NCBI RefSeq assembly: GCF_014836715.1
Contig: NZ_JACSQI010000017.1
Coordinates: forward strand, 1-64,000
Length of the DNA: 64,000 bases
Direction of reading: 5' to 3'
Origin: Escherichia whittamii
Lineage (GTDB): Bacteria; Pseudomonadota; Gammaproteobacteria; Enterobacterales; Enterobacteriaceae
A program made the position numbers and the translations under genes. The notes below the pieces were generated by a model. The model was not told where the DNA came from. It did no database searches and saw only the letters and a list, made by a program, of their open reading frames with translations. This document shows, piece after piece, positions 31,829 to 42,009 of the stretch (position 1 is the first letter of the stretch; every line of letters starts with the position of its first letter).

Positions 31829-32488
31829 ATGAGCGAACAAATCACGTTTGCTACCAGCGATTTTGCTAGTAACCCGGAACCGCGTTGCCCCTGTATTTTG
31901 CTGCTGGATGTTTCTGGCTCGATGAGCGGCAGACCCATTAATGAACTTAACGCCGGATTGGTTACCTTTCGCGATGAACTGCTTGCCGATCCGCTGGCCT
32001 TAAAAAGAGTGGAACTCGGTATTGTGACGTTCGGCCCGGTGCATGTGGAACAACCATTTACCAGCGCCGCTAATTTTTTCCCGCCCATCCTGTTTGCCCA
32101 GGGCGATACGCCAATGGGAGCCGCCATTACCAAAGCCCTGGATATGGTTGAAGAGCGGAAACGTGAGTACCGCGCAAATGGTATTTCCTATTATCGCCCG
32201 TGGATTTTCCTGATCACCGATGGTGCACCAACTGATGAATGGCAGGCTGCCGCCAACAAGGTGTTTCAGGGAGAAGAAGATAAGAAGTTTGCCTTCTTTA
32301 CCATCGGTGTCCAGGGGGCTGATATGAAGACTCTGGCCCAAATCAGCGTCCGTCAGCCTTTGTCCCTGCAAGGATTACAATTCCGCGAACTGTTTAGCTG
32401 GTTATCCAGTTCGCTACGTTCGGTTTCCCGCTCCACGCCAGGAACGGAAGTTGTGCTGGAAGCGCCAAAAGGCTGGACATCAGTGTGA
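31829..32488 (+). CDS. yegL: YegL, von Willebrand factor A domain protein
   Basis: A 219-residue vWA protein with an intact metal-ion-dependent adhesion site: [13 protein letters not shown] (DxSxS, about 23-35), a threonine in GDTPMG and [10 protein letters not shown]. No signal peptide, so cytosolic. Close in type to the TerY-like vWA proteins. First of three overlapping genes with a PP2C phosphatase and a kinase (stop overlaps the yegK start). A possible -10 TATGAT lies near 31787. Confidence 0.9.
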   Translation: MSEQITFATSDFASNPEPRCPCILLLDVSGSMSGRPINELNAGLVTFRDELLADPLALKRVELGIVTFGPVHVEQPFTSAANFFPPILFAQGDTPMGAAITKALDMVEERKREYRANGISYYRPWIFLITDGAPTDEWQAAANKVFQGEEDKKFAFFTIGVQGADMKTLAQISVRQPLSLQGLQFRELFSWLSSSLRSVSRSTPGTEVVLEAPKGWTSV

Positions 32489-33246
32489 CCTGGCGTCTGG
32501 TTTATGCCTCTGCTGTCGGAACGTCGCACATTAGCGCTGATTTGCCTTGTCAGGATGCCTGCCAGATACAGGTCGCATGGCTAAAAGACCAGCAACCATT
32601 ACTGGTGATGTTTCTTGCTGATGGTGCAGGTAGCGTCTCGCAGGGCGGGGAGGGGGCGATGCTTACTGTCAATGAAGCGATGACTTATGTGTCGCAAAAA
32701 GTGCAGAACGGTGAATTTGGACTCAATGATGTCCTCGCTACGGATATTGTGCTGAACATTCGTCAGCGACTTTTTGCTGAGGCTGAAGCTAAAGAATTAG
32801 CGGTTCGCGATTTTGCCTGCACATTTCTGGGACTGATTTCATCGCCTAACGGCACATTGATTATGCAAATTGGCGACGGCGGTGTGGTGGTGGATTTTGG
32901 TCGTGGTCTGCAACTGCCGCTCACGCCGATGGTGGGTGAATATGCCAATATGACGCACTTTATTACCGATGAAGATGCCATTTCCAGACTGGAAACTTAC
33001 ACCAGCACTGAGTGTGCGCATAAAGTTGCAGCATTTACGGACGGTATACAGCGACTGGCGTTAAATATGCTGGATAATTCTCCTCATGTGCCTTTCTTTA
33101 CCCCGTTTTTCAATGGACTGGCGTCAGCAACGCAGGAACAATTCGATTTATTACCTGAATTGTTAAAGCAGTTTTTGTCCAGCCCGGCGGTAAACGAGCG
33201 TACCGATGATGATAAAACCCTGGCACTGGCCATGTGGTTGCCGTGA
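32485..33246 (+). CDS. pphC: YegK (PphC), PP2C-like Ser/Thr phosphatase
   Basis: 253 residues. PP2C metal motifs are recognisable in divergent form: [13 protein letters not shown] near the start, [15 protein letters not shown] (Asp about 47) and [13 protein letters not shown]. In K-12 this protein has been shown to be a PP2C-type phosphatase acting on the kinase YegI. It is the middle gene of yegLKI, overlapping yegL by four bases and yegI by four. Confidence 0.9.
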   Translation: MTWRLVYASAVGTSHISADLPCQDACQIQVAWLKDQQPLLVMFLADGAGSVSQGGEGAMLTVNEAMTYVSQKVQNGEFGLNDVLATDIVLNIRQRLFAEAEAKELAVRDFACTFLGLISSPNGTLIMQIGDGGVVVDFGRGLQLPLTPMVGEYANMTHFITDEDAISRLETYTSTECAHKVAAFTDGIQRLALNMLDNSPHVPFFTPFFNGLASATQEQFDLLPELLKQFLSSPAVNERTDDDKTLALAMWLP

Positions 33247-35183
33247 AATTAACTTTATATACCGCAGCTGGCGATTGCGTGACGCCAGGTCGTGAACTGG
33301 GCAAAGGTGGTGAAGGCGCGGTTTATGATATCGCGGAGTTTGCCGATAGCGTCGCCAAGATTTACCACACGCCGCCACCCGCCTTAAAACAGGACAAACT
33401 TGCCTTTATGGCTGCGACAGCTGACGCACAGTTGCTGAATTATGTCGCCTGGCCGCAGGCAACCCTTCACGGCGGACGAGGCGGGAAGGTTATCGGTTTT
33501 ATGATGCCGAAGATATCTGGCAAAGAACCGATTCATATGATCTATAGCCCGGCACATCGTCGCCAGAGTTACCCTCATTGTGCGTGGGATTTTCTACTCT
33601 ATGTTGCGCGCAATATTGCTTCATCTTTTGCTACGGTTCACGAGCACGGGCACGTCGTGGGTGACGTAAACCAGAACAGCTTTATGGTAGGCCGTGACAG
33701 CAAAGTGGTGTTGATCGATAGCGACTCCTTCCAGATTAACGCCAATGGCGCGCTGCATTTATGCGAAGTCGGCGTGTCGCATTTTACGCCGCCAGAGTTG
33801 CAAACCTTACCGTCATTTGTTGGCTTTGAACGCACCGTAAATCACGATAATTTTGGCCTTGCGTTGCTGATTTTTCACGTCTTGTTTGGTGGGCGTCATC
33901 CTTATTCAGGTGTGCCGCTTATCTCTGCAGCGGGGAATGCGCTGGAGACGGATATCGCCCATTTCCGCTATGCCTACGCGTCAGACAATCAGCAACGTGG
34001 CTTAAAACCGCCGCCACGATCGATTCCGCTATCGATGTTACCGGGTGATGTTGAAGCCATGTTTCAGCAGGCGTTCACTGAAAGTGGCGTGGCAACCGCG
34101 CGTCCTACAGCAAATGCGTGGGTAGCGGCACTTGATTCTTTACGCCAACAGTTAAAGAAATGTGCCGTTTCAGCAATGCATGTTTACCCCGGACATTTAA
34201 CCGACTGCCCGTGGTGTGCGCTGGATAATCAAGGTGTTATCTATTTTATTGATCTCGGTGAAGAGGTCATTACCACTGGCGGAAATTTTGTACTGGCTAA
34301 AGTCTGGGCGGTGGTAATGTCGTCAGTAGCACCGCGAGCGCTACAATTACCGTTGCCCACTCATTTCCAACCAGGGGGCAGGCCGCTTCCTTTAGGCCTG
34401 TTACGGCGTGAATATATCATCCTGATTGAGATCGCACTGTCAGCGTTATCGCTGTTGCTTTGCGGCCTTCAGGCAGAACCGCGTTATATTATTTTGTTTC
34501 CTGTGCTGGTGGCTATCTGGATTATTGGCAGCCTGACAAGCAAAGCGTACAAAGCAGAAATCCAGCAACGCCGTGAGGCGTTTAATTGTGCGAAAATGGA
34601 CTATGACCATTTAGTCAGCCAGATCCAGCAGGTGGGTGGCCTGGAAGGTTTTATCGCTAAACGGACAATGCTCGAAAAAATGAAGGATGAGCTTTTGGGG
34701 TTGCCAGAAGACGAAAAACGCGCGTTGGCAGCACTTCACGACACCGCAAGGGAACGCCAGAAGCAGAAGTTTCTGGAGGGATTTTTCATTGATGCGGCAT
34801 CCATTCCGGGCGTTGGCCCGGCGCGTAAAGCGGCGTTACGGTCCTTTGGGATTGAAACAGCAGCAGATGTGACCCGGCGCGGCGTTAAGCAAGTGAAAGG
34901 ATTTGGCGACCATCTGACACAGGCGGTTATCGACTGGAAAGCGAGTTGCGAACGCCGTTTTGTGTTCAGGCCGAATGAAGCGGTAACACCAGCAGACAGA
35001 CAAGCAGTCACGGCGAAAATGGTCGCCAAACGACATCGGCTGGAAGCCGCATTGACAGAGGGCGCGGCAGAGTTGCAGCGATTCCATCTTCATGCCTCTG
35101 CACGGGCTATGCCGTTGATGGAACCGCTACGTCAGGCGGCAGAAAAACTGGCTCAGGCGCAGGCTGATTTAAGCCGCTGCTGA
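33243..35183 (+). CDS. yegI: YegI, Ser/Thr protein kinase with HhH domain
   Basis: About 646 residues. It has a protein-kinase domain (about 1-300) with the G-loop ELGKGGEGAVYDI, catalytic VVGDVNQNSF (replacing HRDxKxxN) and metal-binding IDSDSF (replacing DFG). Two membrane segments follow (about 390-430), then a coiled region and a helix-hairpin-helix domain (SIPGVGPARKAALRSFGI). The GTG at 33243 overlaps the yegK stop as GTGA and matches the known N-terminus; a GTG at 33234 is possible. It is dephosphorylated by PphC. Physiological role unknown. Confidence 0.9.
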   Translation: MKLTLYTAAGDCVTPGRELGKGGEGAVYDIAEFADSVAKIYHTPPPALKQDKLAFMAATADAQLLNYVAWPQATLHGGRGGKVIGFMMPKISGKEPIHMIYSPAHRRQSYPHCAWDFLLYVARNIASSFATVHEHGHVVGDVNQNSFMVGRDSKVVLIDSDSFQINANGALHLCEVGVSHFTPPELQTLPSFVGFERTVNHDNFGLALLIFHVLFGGRHPYSGVPLISAAGNALETDIAHFRYAYASDNQQRGLKPPPRSIPLSMLPGDVEAMFQQAFTESGVATARPTANAWVAALDSLRQQLKKCAVSAMHVYPGHLTDCPWCALDNQGVIYFIDLGEEVITTGGNFVLAKVWAVVMSSVAPRALQLPLPTHFQPGGRPLPLGLLRREYIILIEIALSALSLLLCGLQAEPRYIILFPVLVAIWIIGSLTSKAYKAEIQQRREAFNCAKMDYDHLVSQIQQVGGLEGFIAKRTMLEKMKDELLGLPEDEKRALAALHDTARERQKQKFLEGFFIDAASIPGVGPARKAALRSFGIETAADVTRRGVKQVKGFGDHLTQAVIDWKASCERRFVFRPNEAVTPADRQAVTAKMVAKRHRLEAALTEGAAELQRFHLHASARAMPLMEPLRQAAEKLAQAQADLSRC

Positions 35184-35195
35184 GTCATGTTTCAA

Positions 35196-36548
35196 TTAAC
35201 GAAATACCACTTCCGCCCAGCGTGCCAGTCCGGCGGTGACGGAGCCAAAGTCATCGCCGCCTGCAATCGGAATACCCGGCAACTGTTCTGCCAGTGCTTT
35301 TTTAATCAGCGGGGAACGGGCGCTACCGCCGGTCAGATAAATGACGTCCGGTTTTTCCTGGGAGTTATCCAGCGCCAGTTGCACCTGTTCCAGAATACGC
35401 GCCAGAGGTTGACTGAGGGCGCTTTCCAGCCCTTGCTGGCTAATCAGTGTAGCCAGTTCATCGCTGATAAACGGCAGCGACGCGAGGGTTTCCGCTGCGC
35501 TGGAAAGCGCAATTTTGCACTCTTCCGCGCTGCGTACCAGCCGATAGCTTAAACGCTGTCGCCAGACTTTCTGCAGCAGGGCCACTTTCTCCGGCTCGCG
35601 GGCATCGCGTACCAGATCATTAAGTAAACGACCGTTGGCACTACTGTAGAAGTCGCTCTGCGCAGGCACGTCGTTGATCGCCACCGCGTTCCACCACGGC
35701 AGGATCGGCAGGGCGATGCCTTTTTCAGTTTCGCCGCCCATGCCCAGCAACGGCATCAGGTTTTTAAACGCCAGTGCGATATCCAGATCGTTACCGCCAA
35801 TACGGCAACCACTGTGTCCAAGCAGGCTGGCTTCACGATCGAGACGCGAACGCCATTGCGGTCCCATTAGCAGCAACGAACAGTCGGTAGTACCACCGCC
35901 AATATCGACCACCAGCACGCGTTTTTCTTCCTGCAAGGTCGCTTCGTAATCCAGCCCAGCCGCCACTGGTTCGTACTGAAATACTACATCCCTGAATCCG
36001 GCACGCTTTGCCGCGCGCTCCAGAATCCCTTGCGCCTGGGCGTTTGCTTCATCGCCACCCAGCCCCTGGAAGTTGATCGGGCGACCAATCACTGCCTGAG
36101 TAATTGCCTCCGGCAGTTGAGCTTGTGCCTGCTGGCGAATATGCAACATCATTGCGCAGACCAGATCTTCAAACAGCGCCACCTGCTGTGGTTTTAAGCC
36201 GCTGGCACCGAGGAACGATTTTGGTGATTTCACAAACCACACTTCTTCTGGATCCTCAATATACTGCGCCAGTGAGGAAAGACCGAACTGCACGCTTTTC
36301 GCCGTGACATCGATATCTTCTTCGCGATTGTAACGAATCGCCCGACGTAACAGTGCCTGTGTTTCATCGTCAGTTGTCGGAACATCATGATGGCGGTACA
36401 GCCATTCGCTTACCGCTTCACGCGTTGGTGCGCAAAGCATTGAAGGCAGCAGCGTGCTGTCGTTTTCCATTTTCAGCAACTGCGGTTTACCATCGCACAT
36501 CACCGCTACTGAACAGTTTGCTGTACCGTAATCAAAACCAATAAACAC
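35196..36548 (-). CDS. yegD: YegD, Hsp70-family chaperone-like protein
   Basis: 450 residues with an Hsp70/actin ATPase fold: FIGFDYGTANCSVAV (phosphate 1), VLVVDIGGGTTDCSLL (phosphate 2) and LTGGSARSPLIKKAL (adenosine). It lacks the C-terminal substrate-binding domain of DnaK, and is a HSP70-like protein without known partner. It starts with GTG (preceded by GGGGA), giving the family length. It converges on yegI with a 12 bp gap and is divergent from alkA. Confidence 0.92.
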   Translation of the reverse strand: MFIGFDYGTANCSVAVMCDGKPQLLKMENDSTLLPSMLCAPTREAVSEWLYRHHDVPTTDDETQALLRRAIRYNREEDIDVTAKSVQFGLSSLAQYIEDPEEVWFVKSPKSFLGASGLKPQQVALFEDLVCAMMLHIRQQAQAQLPEAITQAVIGRPINFQGLGGDEANAQAQGILERAAKRAGFRDVVFQYEPVAAGLDYEATLQEEKRVLVVDIGGGTTDCSLLLMGPQWRSRLDREASLLGHSGCRIGGNDLDIALAFKNLMPLLGMGGETEKGIALPILPWWNAVAINDVPAQSDFYSSANGRLLNDLVRDAREPEKVALLQKVWRQRLSYRLVRSAEECKIALSSAAETLASLPFISDELATLISQQGLESALSQPLARILEQVQLALDNSQEKPDVIYLTGGSARSPLIKKALAEQLPGIPIAGGDDFGSVTAGLARWAEVVFR

Positions 36549-36617
36549 GAAATAATCCCCATGCCGGTGAAGAAGGGGCGTGACTTTAGCGAAATGTTGC
36601 CGTCGCGACAACCGGAA

Positions 36618-36661
36618 TATGAAAGCAAAGCGCAGCGTCTGAATAACGTTTATGCTGAAAG
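36618..36661 (+). promoter_or_regulatory. alkA promoter with Ada box
   Basis: GAAAGCAAAGCGCAGCG at 36621 is the Ada-binding element of alkA as known in E. coli, and TATGCT at 36651-36656 can be its -10. Methylated Ada activates alkA here in the adaptive response. Confidence 0.6.
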
Positions 36662-36681
36662 CGGATGAATAAGGAGATGCG

Positions 36682-37530
36682 ATGTATACCCTGAACTGGC
36701 AGCCGCCGTATGACTGGTCGTGGATGTTGGGATTTCTTGCTGCCCGTGCGGTGAGCGGTGTGGAAACGGTCGCTGACGATTATTATGCCCGTAGCCTGGC
36801 TGTGGGCGAATATCGTGGCGTGGTGACGGCTATTCCGGATATCACCAGCCATACTCTGCACATAAATTTAAGTGCAGGTTTAGAACCCGTTGCCGCTGAG
36901 TGTCTGGCGAAAATGAGCCGCTTATTTGATCTGCAATGTAACCCGCAGATTGTTAACGGGGCGTTGGGCGAGTTAGGCGCGGCGCGGCCTGGATTGCGTT
37001 TACCTGGCAGCGTTGATGCTTTTGAACAGGGCGTACGCGCCATTTTAGGCCAACTGGTGAGCGTGGCGATGGCGGCAAAATTGACCGCCAAAGTGGCACA
37101 GCTTTATGGCGAACGGCTGGATGATTTTCCGGATTATGTCTGCTTTCCCACGCCTCAGCGGCTGGCAGCAGCCGACCCGCTGGCATTAAAAGCGTTGGGC
37201 ATGCCGCTGAAACGGGCAGAGGCACTGATCCATTTGGCAAATGCGACACTGGATGGTTCCTTACCAATGACGATTCCGGGCGATGTGGATCAAGCGATGA
37301 AAACGCTGCAAACTTTTCCTGGTATCGGGCGCTGGACTGCGAATTATTTTGCCTTACGTGGCTGGCAGGCGAAGGACGTTTTCCTGCCGGATGATTATCT
37401 GATTAAACAGCGGTTTGCGGGAATGACGCCGGCACAAATTCGCCGTTATGCCGAACGCTGGAAACCCTGGCGTTCTTATGCGTTGCTGCATATCTGGTAT
37501 ACGGAAGGCTGGCTACCCGAAGATACCTGA
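36682..37530 (+). CDS. alkA: AlkA, 3-methyladenine DNA glycosylase II
   Basis: 282 residues. It removes 3-methylpurines and other alkylated bases in base excision repair. The HhH-GPD signature is complete: TFPGIGRWTANYFALRG, then FLPDDYLIKQRF with the catalytic aspartate at 238. An N-terminal TBP-like domain (about 1-110) begins MYTLNWQPPYDW. Induced by alkylation through Ada. Carries several substitutions relative to K-12. Confidence 0.97.
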   Translation: MYTLNWQPPYDWSWMLGFLAARAVSGVETVADDYYARSLAVGEYRGVVTAIPDITSHTLHINLSAGLEPVAAECLAKMSRLFDLQCNPQIVNGALGELGAARPGLRLPGSVDAFEQGVRAILGQLVSVAMAAKLTAKVAQLYGERLDDFPDYVCFPTPQRLAAADPLALKALGMPLKRAEALIHLANATLDGSLPMTIPGDVDQAMKTLQTFPGIGRWTANYFALRGWQAKDVFLPDDYLIKQRFAGMTPAQIRRYAERWKPWRSYALLHIWYTEGWLPEDT

Positions 37531-37535
37531 TTCTG

Positions 37536-37623
37536 GTTGCCGGATGCGGCGCGGGCGCCTTATCCGTCCTGGGGAATGAGCGATTTGTAGGCCTGATAAG
37601 ACGCGTCAGCGTCGCATCAGGCA
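37536..37623. repeat. BIME: two REP units
   Basis: One REP at 37536-37570 (GCCGGATGCGGCG...CCTTATCCGTCC) and an inverted one at 37587-37623 (GTAGGCCTGATAAGACGCG...CATCAGGCA), between the convergent genes alkA and yegE. Confidence 0.85.
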
Positions 37624-37640
37624 AAGGGGGAGTGCAATAC

Positions 37641-40600
37641 TCAGTTAATTGCGAAATAACTGCTATTAACCAGTGATTCCAACGGCTGGCCCTCGGCAAT
37701 CACATCGCCATAAATCAGGTCAACACCAATGTCAGAAAGCGTATCCAACACCAATGGCAACGCGACTGGCCCGGCGATGGTTTTCACGCCCAACCGCTGG
37801 GCATGACCCTGAATGATAGAAATCAGCATCTCATCCATTAAATTGCCCTGTACGCTGGCGCATAACTCGGCGTCAAGCAGGAGATAATCCGTCATATTTG
37901 CTTTGAGCGTATTGAATATTTGCAGGTCGCGCCCTACCTGGCTGAGTATGATCTGGCATCCGGCAAGCCGAAGTTTTTGCACAGCCAGCCCGTGGTCGAA
38001 AATCGCTTCTGCGGGAATAATCAAATGGAGCAATCGTGGCGGTAATGAACTTTGTTCCAGTTGCTCAAGCAGTTCGTCTACCAGAGTGACGCAGTGAGGC
38101 CCCGCAACGGAAAGGGGAAGGGCGATGCTTAAACCTTTATTGGCAACCGCTTTTGCTGTTTGTTGGAAAAATTCACGTAATACCCGGCGGTCAAGCGCGT
38201 GGCTGAGTGCCGGATCGCTGAAGCTACGGCGGAATGTCTGTTCATCAATCAACTCGCCTTTGCTACTCCTGAGCTTAAGCGAAATCAACCACAAACTACG
38301 CGTTTCCGTGATTCGTGGCGAAGCGATGCCGTGGGCAATCATCATAAGCGGATTCTCTTTAGTCATCCGCCACTGTTCATCGAGCGACATCACTGTCCGT
38401 TCATTATGTGCCGTTTCCTGCTGTGGTTCATAAACAGTGACCTGACCACGACCACCATTTTTCGAAGCATAACAGGCGATATCGGCCTGGGACATAACTT
38501 CTGCTGCCTGATGATTACTGTCGTTTATTAACGTCATCCCGGCACTTGCTCCTACCCGATGTAACCGACCTTCCCACATAAAGTGATAATCATTAATCGC
38601 ATTGATAATACGCGTCGCGATAAAACGAGCACTTTCGACATTACAATCCGGCAGCAACAGACCAAATTCATCACCACCGAGCCGTGCCAGTAGATCGCTG
38701 GAGCGCAGCATACTCAGCATCAACGAAGACAGCTCGCGCAGCAAAGCATCGCCTGCCGCGTGTCCGGCGCTGTCATTTACCGCTTTAAAGCGATCAAGAT
38801 CGATAAACACCAGTGCATGTTGTTGATGCCTGCTGTGAACGGTTTGCAGCAGTATTCGCAGTTGTTTCTCAAAACTGGCACGGTTCGCCAGATGCGTCAG
38901 GGCATCATGGGAGGCGCTATAGCTAAGTTGGCGTAGCATTTTGCGTGATTCGGTGACGTCCTGAATCACCAGCACCGAACCAATGCTGCTACCATCCAGG
39001 GTGCTTAACGGCGTAATACTGTAATGGACGTCATAGCTGCCACTGCTACGGCAGTGGAGGACCACGTCCTGTTCAATAGCAGAACGTGACGTGTCGGCAC
39101 TGTAAATGTTCTCAATTAACGGTCCGGTGTCGCCAGTTGTAAGATGCAATACCGTCAGCAGCGGAACGCCCAACGCCTCTTCTTGCTTCCAGCCGCTCAT
39201 TTTCTCAGCGACTGGATTCATAAAGGTGATTTTCATCGCTATATCAATACAGATCACGGCTTCACCGATAGAGTCCAGGGTGATATGCAGACGTTCTTTT
39301 TCCTGGAACAGCGCCTCGTTGAGCTGTTTTACTTCTGTCATATCCATATTGATGCCAAGCAGGCGTTCGACTTCACCTTCTTTATTCAGAACCCGATTGG
39401 CGAGTGCGCGGATATGACGAATACCGTCTTTTACCGTAATGCGAAATTCCAGTTTAAAAGGCAAACGAGCCTGCAGCGAATCGCGAATCACTTTTTCGGC
39501 GTGTTCGCGATCTTCCGGCAGCACGCAGTCATACCAAACCTGCCAGTTTGGTTTGATATGCGGGGAAATTTCATATAGTTCAAACATCCGCTTATCCCAA
39601 CTGAAAATATCTGGTTTCAACTCCCATTCCCAGATACCAATCCCGCCAGCTTCGTTAGCCAGCGTGATGCGTTCCATCAGTTGCTTATTCACCTGCTCGG
39701 TGCGTTTTAGTTCGTTAATGTCTTCTATCTGCGCAATGAAGTAGAGTGGCTTGCCATCGGTGTGGCGTACCAGTGAGACGGCAAGCAGCGCCCAAACTAC
39801 GTCGCCGTGGCGGTTGTAGTAGCGTTTCTCCATCGAGTAGGTATTGATTTCACCGCTAATCAACTTCTCAACGTGTTGCAGATCTTTATTGAGATCTTCC
39901 GGCCAGGTCAGCTGTTGGAAGGTGAGAGCACGCAGTTCTTCCTGGCTGTAGCCGAGAAACTGGCATAGGGCTTTGTTGCTTTGCAGCCATTGCCCTTCAG
40001 TACCCACTAACGCCATGCCGATAGCGGAATACTCCATGGCGTTCCGAAAGCGGGTTTCGCTTTCGGAAATATGCTTACGCTCCGCGCGGAAGGCGTACAT
40101 CACCATGGTCATGATGTTGGCGGGAAGCAGGATCAGCAAAAATGGCAGCCACGGCATATGGCTCATCAGGTACGCTCGCGGCGTGGCAAGCAGGGTGGGA
40201 TCGGCAGCCATCATTAACGACACCATCATCACTGTAGTGAGGAAGATCAAAAAGGCTTCCATTCGTGGCAGGCGAACGGCGCTCCACATCAGCAGCACAA
40301 TAATGAAAGTGAAAGGCCACGGCAGGTACAGCATCGAAAGCCAGCTTAACGTCAATGTGATAGCTAACGTCAGCAGCGTTTCAAACAACAGTCGTGGGTT
40401 ACGATGGCGTAATAGATAATGCGGTTTAAACAACAGGCCCAGCGGTACCAGCGCCAGGGCGCCGATGGATTCGGAAAGCACCCAAATGAGAAATGCTCTC
40501 AGGGGGTCATCGCCTGGTGTAAGCAGGATAATCAGCGCGCCGCCTAATACTGGCGGCACGATGGCGCTGCCAAATGCGAGACGAAGCCAGTCAGCCAGAT

Positions 40601-40958
40601 TTTGTAGCGGGTTATACCACGGTAATAATTTTCGCAGCAGCATTGCGCCCACGACGGCTTCAATAATGTTGATAGCCGTCCAGGTCATATTGAGCGAACT
40701 GGTGGAAAAGAGCAGCACGGATGCGGCTATGTTTCCCAGCGAGCAGGCTAACGCGATGCCTGGCCACATGCGTCCGGCATGGCGGTAAAACGCCACCATC
40801 ATAATGGAAGTGGGGAACCATAGCGGCGCAAGCTGAGTGCCAAATTGCGAAAGCTCGAGCGAAAAAAGGGTAAAGATAAATGAGACTAAACCTAAACTGA
40901 CGAGGTGAAGCAGGGGATGAGGCAAGGTAATTAAAACACGCTGTGATGGTTTACTCAT
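37641..40958 (-). CDS. dgcE: DgcE (YegE), membrane diguanylate cyclase
   Basis: 1105 residues. It has an N-terminal MASE1 membrane sensor domain (about 1-300, eight or more hydrophobic segments), three PAS/PAC domains (about 300-660), a GGDEF domain with active-site RLGGDEFGLLL (about 675-830) and a degenerate EAL-like domain at the C-terminus without a proper EAL motif. It makes c-di-GMP and, in E. coli, is at the top of the cascade that activates CsgD and curli. Sole gene of its unit. Confidence 0.95.
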   Translation of the reverse strand: MSKPSQRVLITLPHPLLHLVSLGLVSFIFTLFSLELSQFGTQLAPLWFPTSIMMVAFYRHAGRMWPGIALACSLGNIAASVLLFSTSSLNMTWTAINIIEAVVGAMLLRKLLPWYNPLQNLADWLRLAFGSAIVPPVLGGALIILLTPGDDPLRAFLIWVLSESIGALALVPLGLLFKPHYLLRHRNPRLLFETLLTLAITLTLSWLSMLYLPWPFTFIIVLLMWSAVRLPRMEAFLIFLTTVMMVSLMMAADPTLLATPRAYLMSHMPWLPFLLILLPANIMTMVMYAFRAERKHISESETRFRNAMEYSAIGMALVGTEGQWLQSNKALCQFLGYSQEELRALTFQQLTWPEDLNKDLQHVEKLISGEINTYSMEKRYYNRHGDVVWALLAVSLVRHTDGKPLYFIAQIEDINELKRTEQVNKQLMERITLANEAGGIGIWEWELKPDIFSWDKRMFELYEISPHIKPNWQVWYDCVLPEDREHAEKVIRDSLQARLPFKLEFRITVKDGIRHIRALANRVLNKEGEVERLLGINMDMTEVKQLNEALFQEKERLHITLDSIGEAVICIDIAMKITFMNPVAEKMSGWKQEEALGVPLLTVLHLTTGDTGPLIENIYSADTSRSAIEQDVVLHCRSSGSYDVHYSITPLSTLDGSSIGSVLVIQDVTESRKMLRQLSYSASHDALTHLANRASFEKQLRILLQTVHSRHQQHALVFIDLDRFKAVNDSAGHAAGDALLRELSSLMLSMLRSSDLLARLGGDEFGLLLPDCNVESARFIATRIINAINDYHFMWEGRLHRVGASAGMTLINDSNHQAAEVMSQADIACYASKNGGRGQVTVYEPQQETAHNERTVMSLDEQWRMTKENPLMMIAHGIASPRITETRSLWLISLKLRSSKGELIDEQTFRRSFSDPALSHALDRRVLREFFQQTAKAVANKGLSIALPLSVAGPHCVTLVDELLEQLEQSSLPPRLLHLIIPAEAIFDHGLAVQKLRLAGCQIILSQVGRDLQIFNTLKANMTDYLLLDAELCASVQGNLMDEMLISIIQGHAQRLGVKTIAGPVALPLVLDTLSDIGVDLIYGDVIAEGQPLESLVNSSYFAIN

Positions 40959-41276
40959 TACCGCTCTATCCGTATGGCAAGGCCGTCAGTATTAGTATCT
41001 GTGTTTATGCTAGTACAAAAGTTTTACATTTTATATGCAAATTGCTCATAAAGTGACGTAATGGCGGATAATTTGCGCAACTCTGCATAACATTTTTCAC
41101 CTTGCGTCATAACTGAGCAATTAAATTTGCATCAGGGAATTGATCGTCAACAATTAACTCTGAGAGCAAGGCAACGCTATTCGACTGGTATCACGCGGAT
41201 GAAATCCCTATAATTGCCGCGTTTGGCGCTTCGGCGCCCCCTTCCTAACATCCAGGTTAATCAGGTCGCTAAATTT
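40959..41276. promoter_or_regulatory. Divergent promoter region of dgcE and udk
   Basis: 318 bp without a gene. For udk, TATAAT at 41209-41214 is a clear -10, and a hairpin GGCGC-TTCG-GCGCC (UUCG tetraloop, 41225-41238) lies in its 5' leader. The dgcE side (40959-41110) is AT-rich with no promoter I can assign firmly. Confidence 0.6.
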
Positions 41277-41918
41277 ATGACTGATCAGTCTCATCAGTGC
41301 GTCATTATCGGTATCGCAGGCGCATCGGCTTCCGGCAAGAGTCTCATTGCCAGTACCCTTTATCGTGAATTACGTGAACAAGTCGGCGATGAACACATCG
41401 GCGTTATTCCGGAAGACTGTTACTACAAAGATCAAAGCCATCTGTCGATGGAAGAACGGGTTAAAACTAATTATGACCACCCCAGCGCGATGGATCACAG
41501 CCTGCTGTTGCAACATTTGCAGGCGCTGAAACGCGGTTCGGCTATCGACCTGCCGGTTTACAGCTATGTTGAACATACGCGTATGAAAGAAACGGTGAAG
41601 GTTGAACCGAAGAAAGTCATTATTCTTGAAGGCATTTTGCTGCTGACGGATGCGCGTCTGCGCGACGAGTTGAACTTCTCGATTTTTGTGGATACCCCAC
41701 TGGATATCTGCCTGATGCGTCGCATTAAGCGCGATGTTAATGAGCGTGGTCGTTCGATGGATTCTGTAATGGCGCAATATCAAAAAACCGTGCGCCCGAT
41801 GTTCCTGCAATTCATTGAACCTTCTAAACAGTATGCAGATATCATCGTGCCGCGCGGCGGTAAAAACCGCATCGCGATCGATATATTGAAAGCGAAAATA
41901 AGTCAGTTCTTTGAATAA
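41277..41918 (+). CDS. udk: Uridine/cytidine kinase Udk
   Basis: A 213-residue kinase that phosphorylates uridine and cytidine with GTP or ATP in pyrimidine salvage. P-loop [15 protein letters not shown] (about 12-26), [12 protein letters not shown] with the catalytic Asp, and the NYDHPSAMD uridine-binding stretch. The ATG at 41277 is used: the 21 codons upstream in frame are the UUCG-hairpin leader. Confidence 0.97.
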   Translation: MTDQSHQCVIIGIAGASASGKSLIASTLYRELREQVGDEHIGVIPEDCYYKDQSHLSMEERVKTNYDHPSAMDHSLLLQHLQALKRGSAIDLPVYSYVEHTRMKETVKVEPKKVIILEGILLLTDARLRDELNFSIFVDTPLDICLMRRIKRDVNERGRSMDSVMAQYQKTVRPMFLQFIEPSKQYADIIVPRGGKNRIAIDILKAKISQFFE

Positions 41919-42009
41919 GCTTGATAAATTGTGTACCGTTCAGTGATAACCTGGTATGCCCTTGACGTAACTGGCGTTAAGGGAGTGATGCGCGAAAGGA
42001 GAAAATGCC

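Noticed and set aside
31659..31832. 57-codon frame before yegL whose stop overlaps the yegL start as ATGA
   Set aside because: No Shine-Dalgarno, no protein-like pattern, and it covers the probable yegL promoter; likely chance.
33234..33242. Upstream GTG as the yegI start, three codons earlier
   Set aside because: The GTG at 33243 overlaps the yegK stop and matches the known N-terminus; the earlier one is possible but less likely.
37536..37623. Repeats that could suggest a CRISPR array (also at 61536-61726)
   Set aside because: They are palindromic REP/BIME units without regular spacers, and no cas gene is present.
38220..38470. dgcE EAL-like region as an active phosphodiesterase
   Set aside because: The EAL motif and catalytic residues are not visible; only the GGDEF domain looks active.
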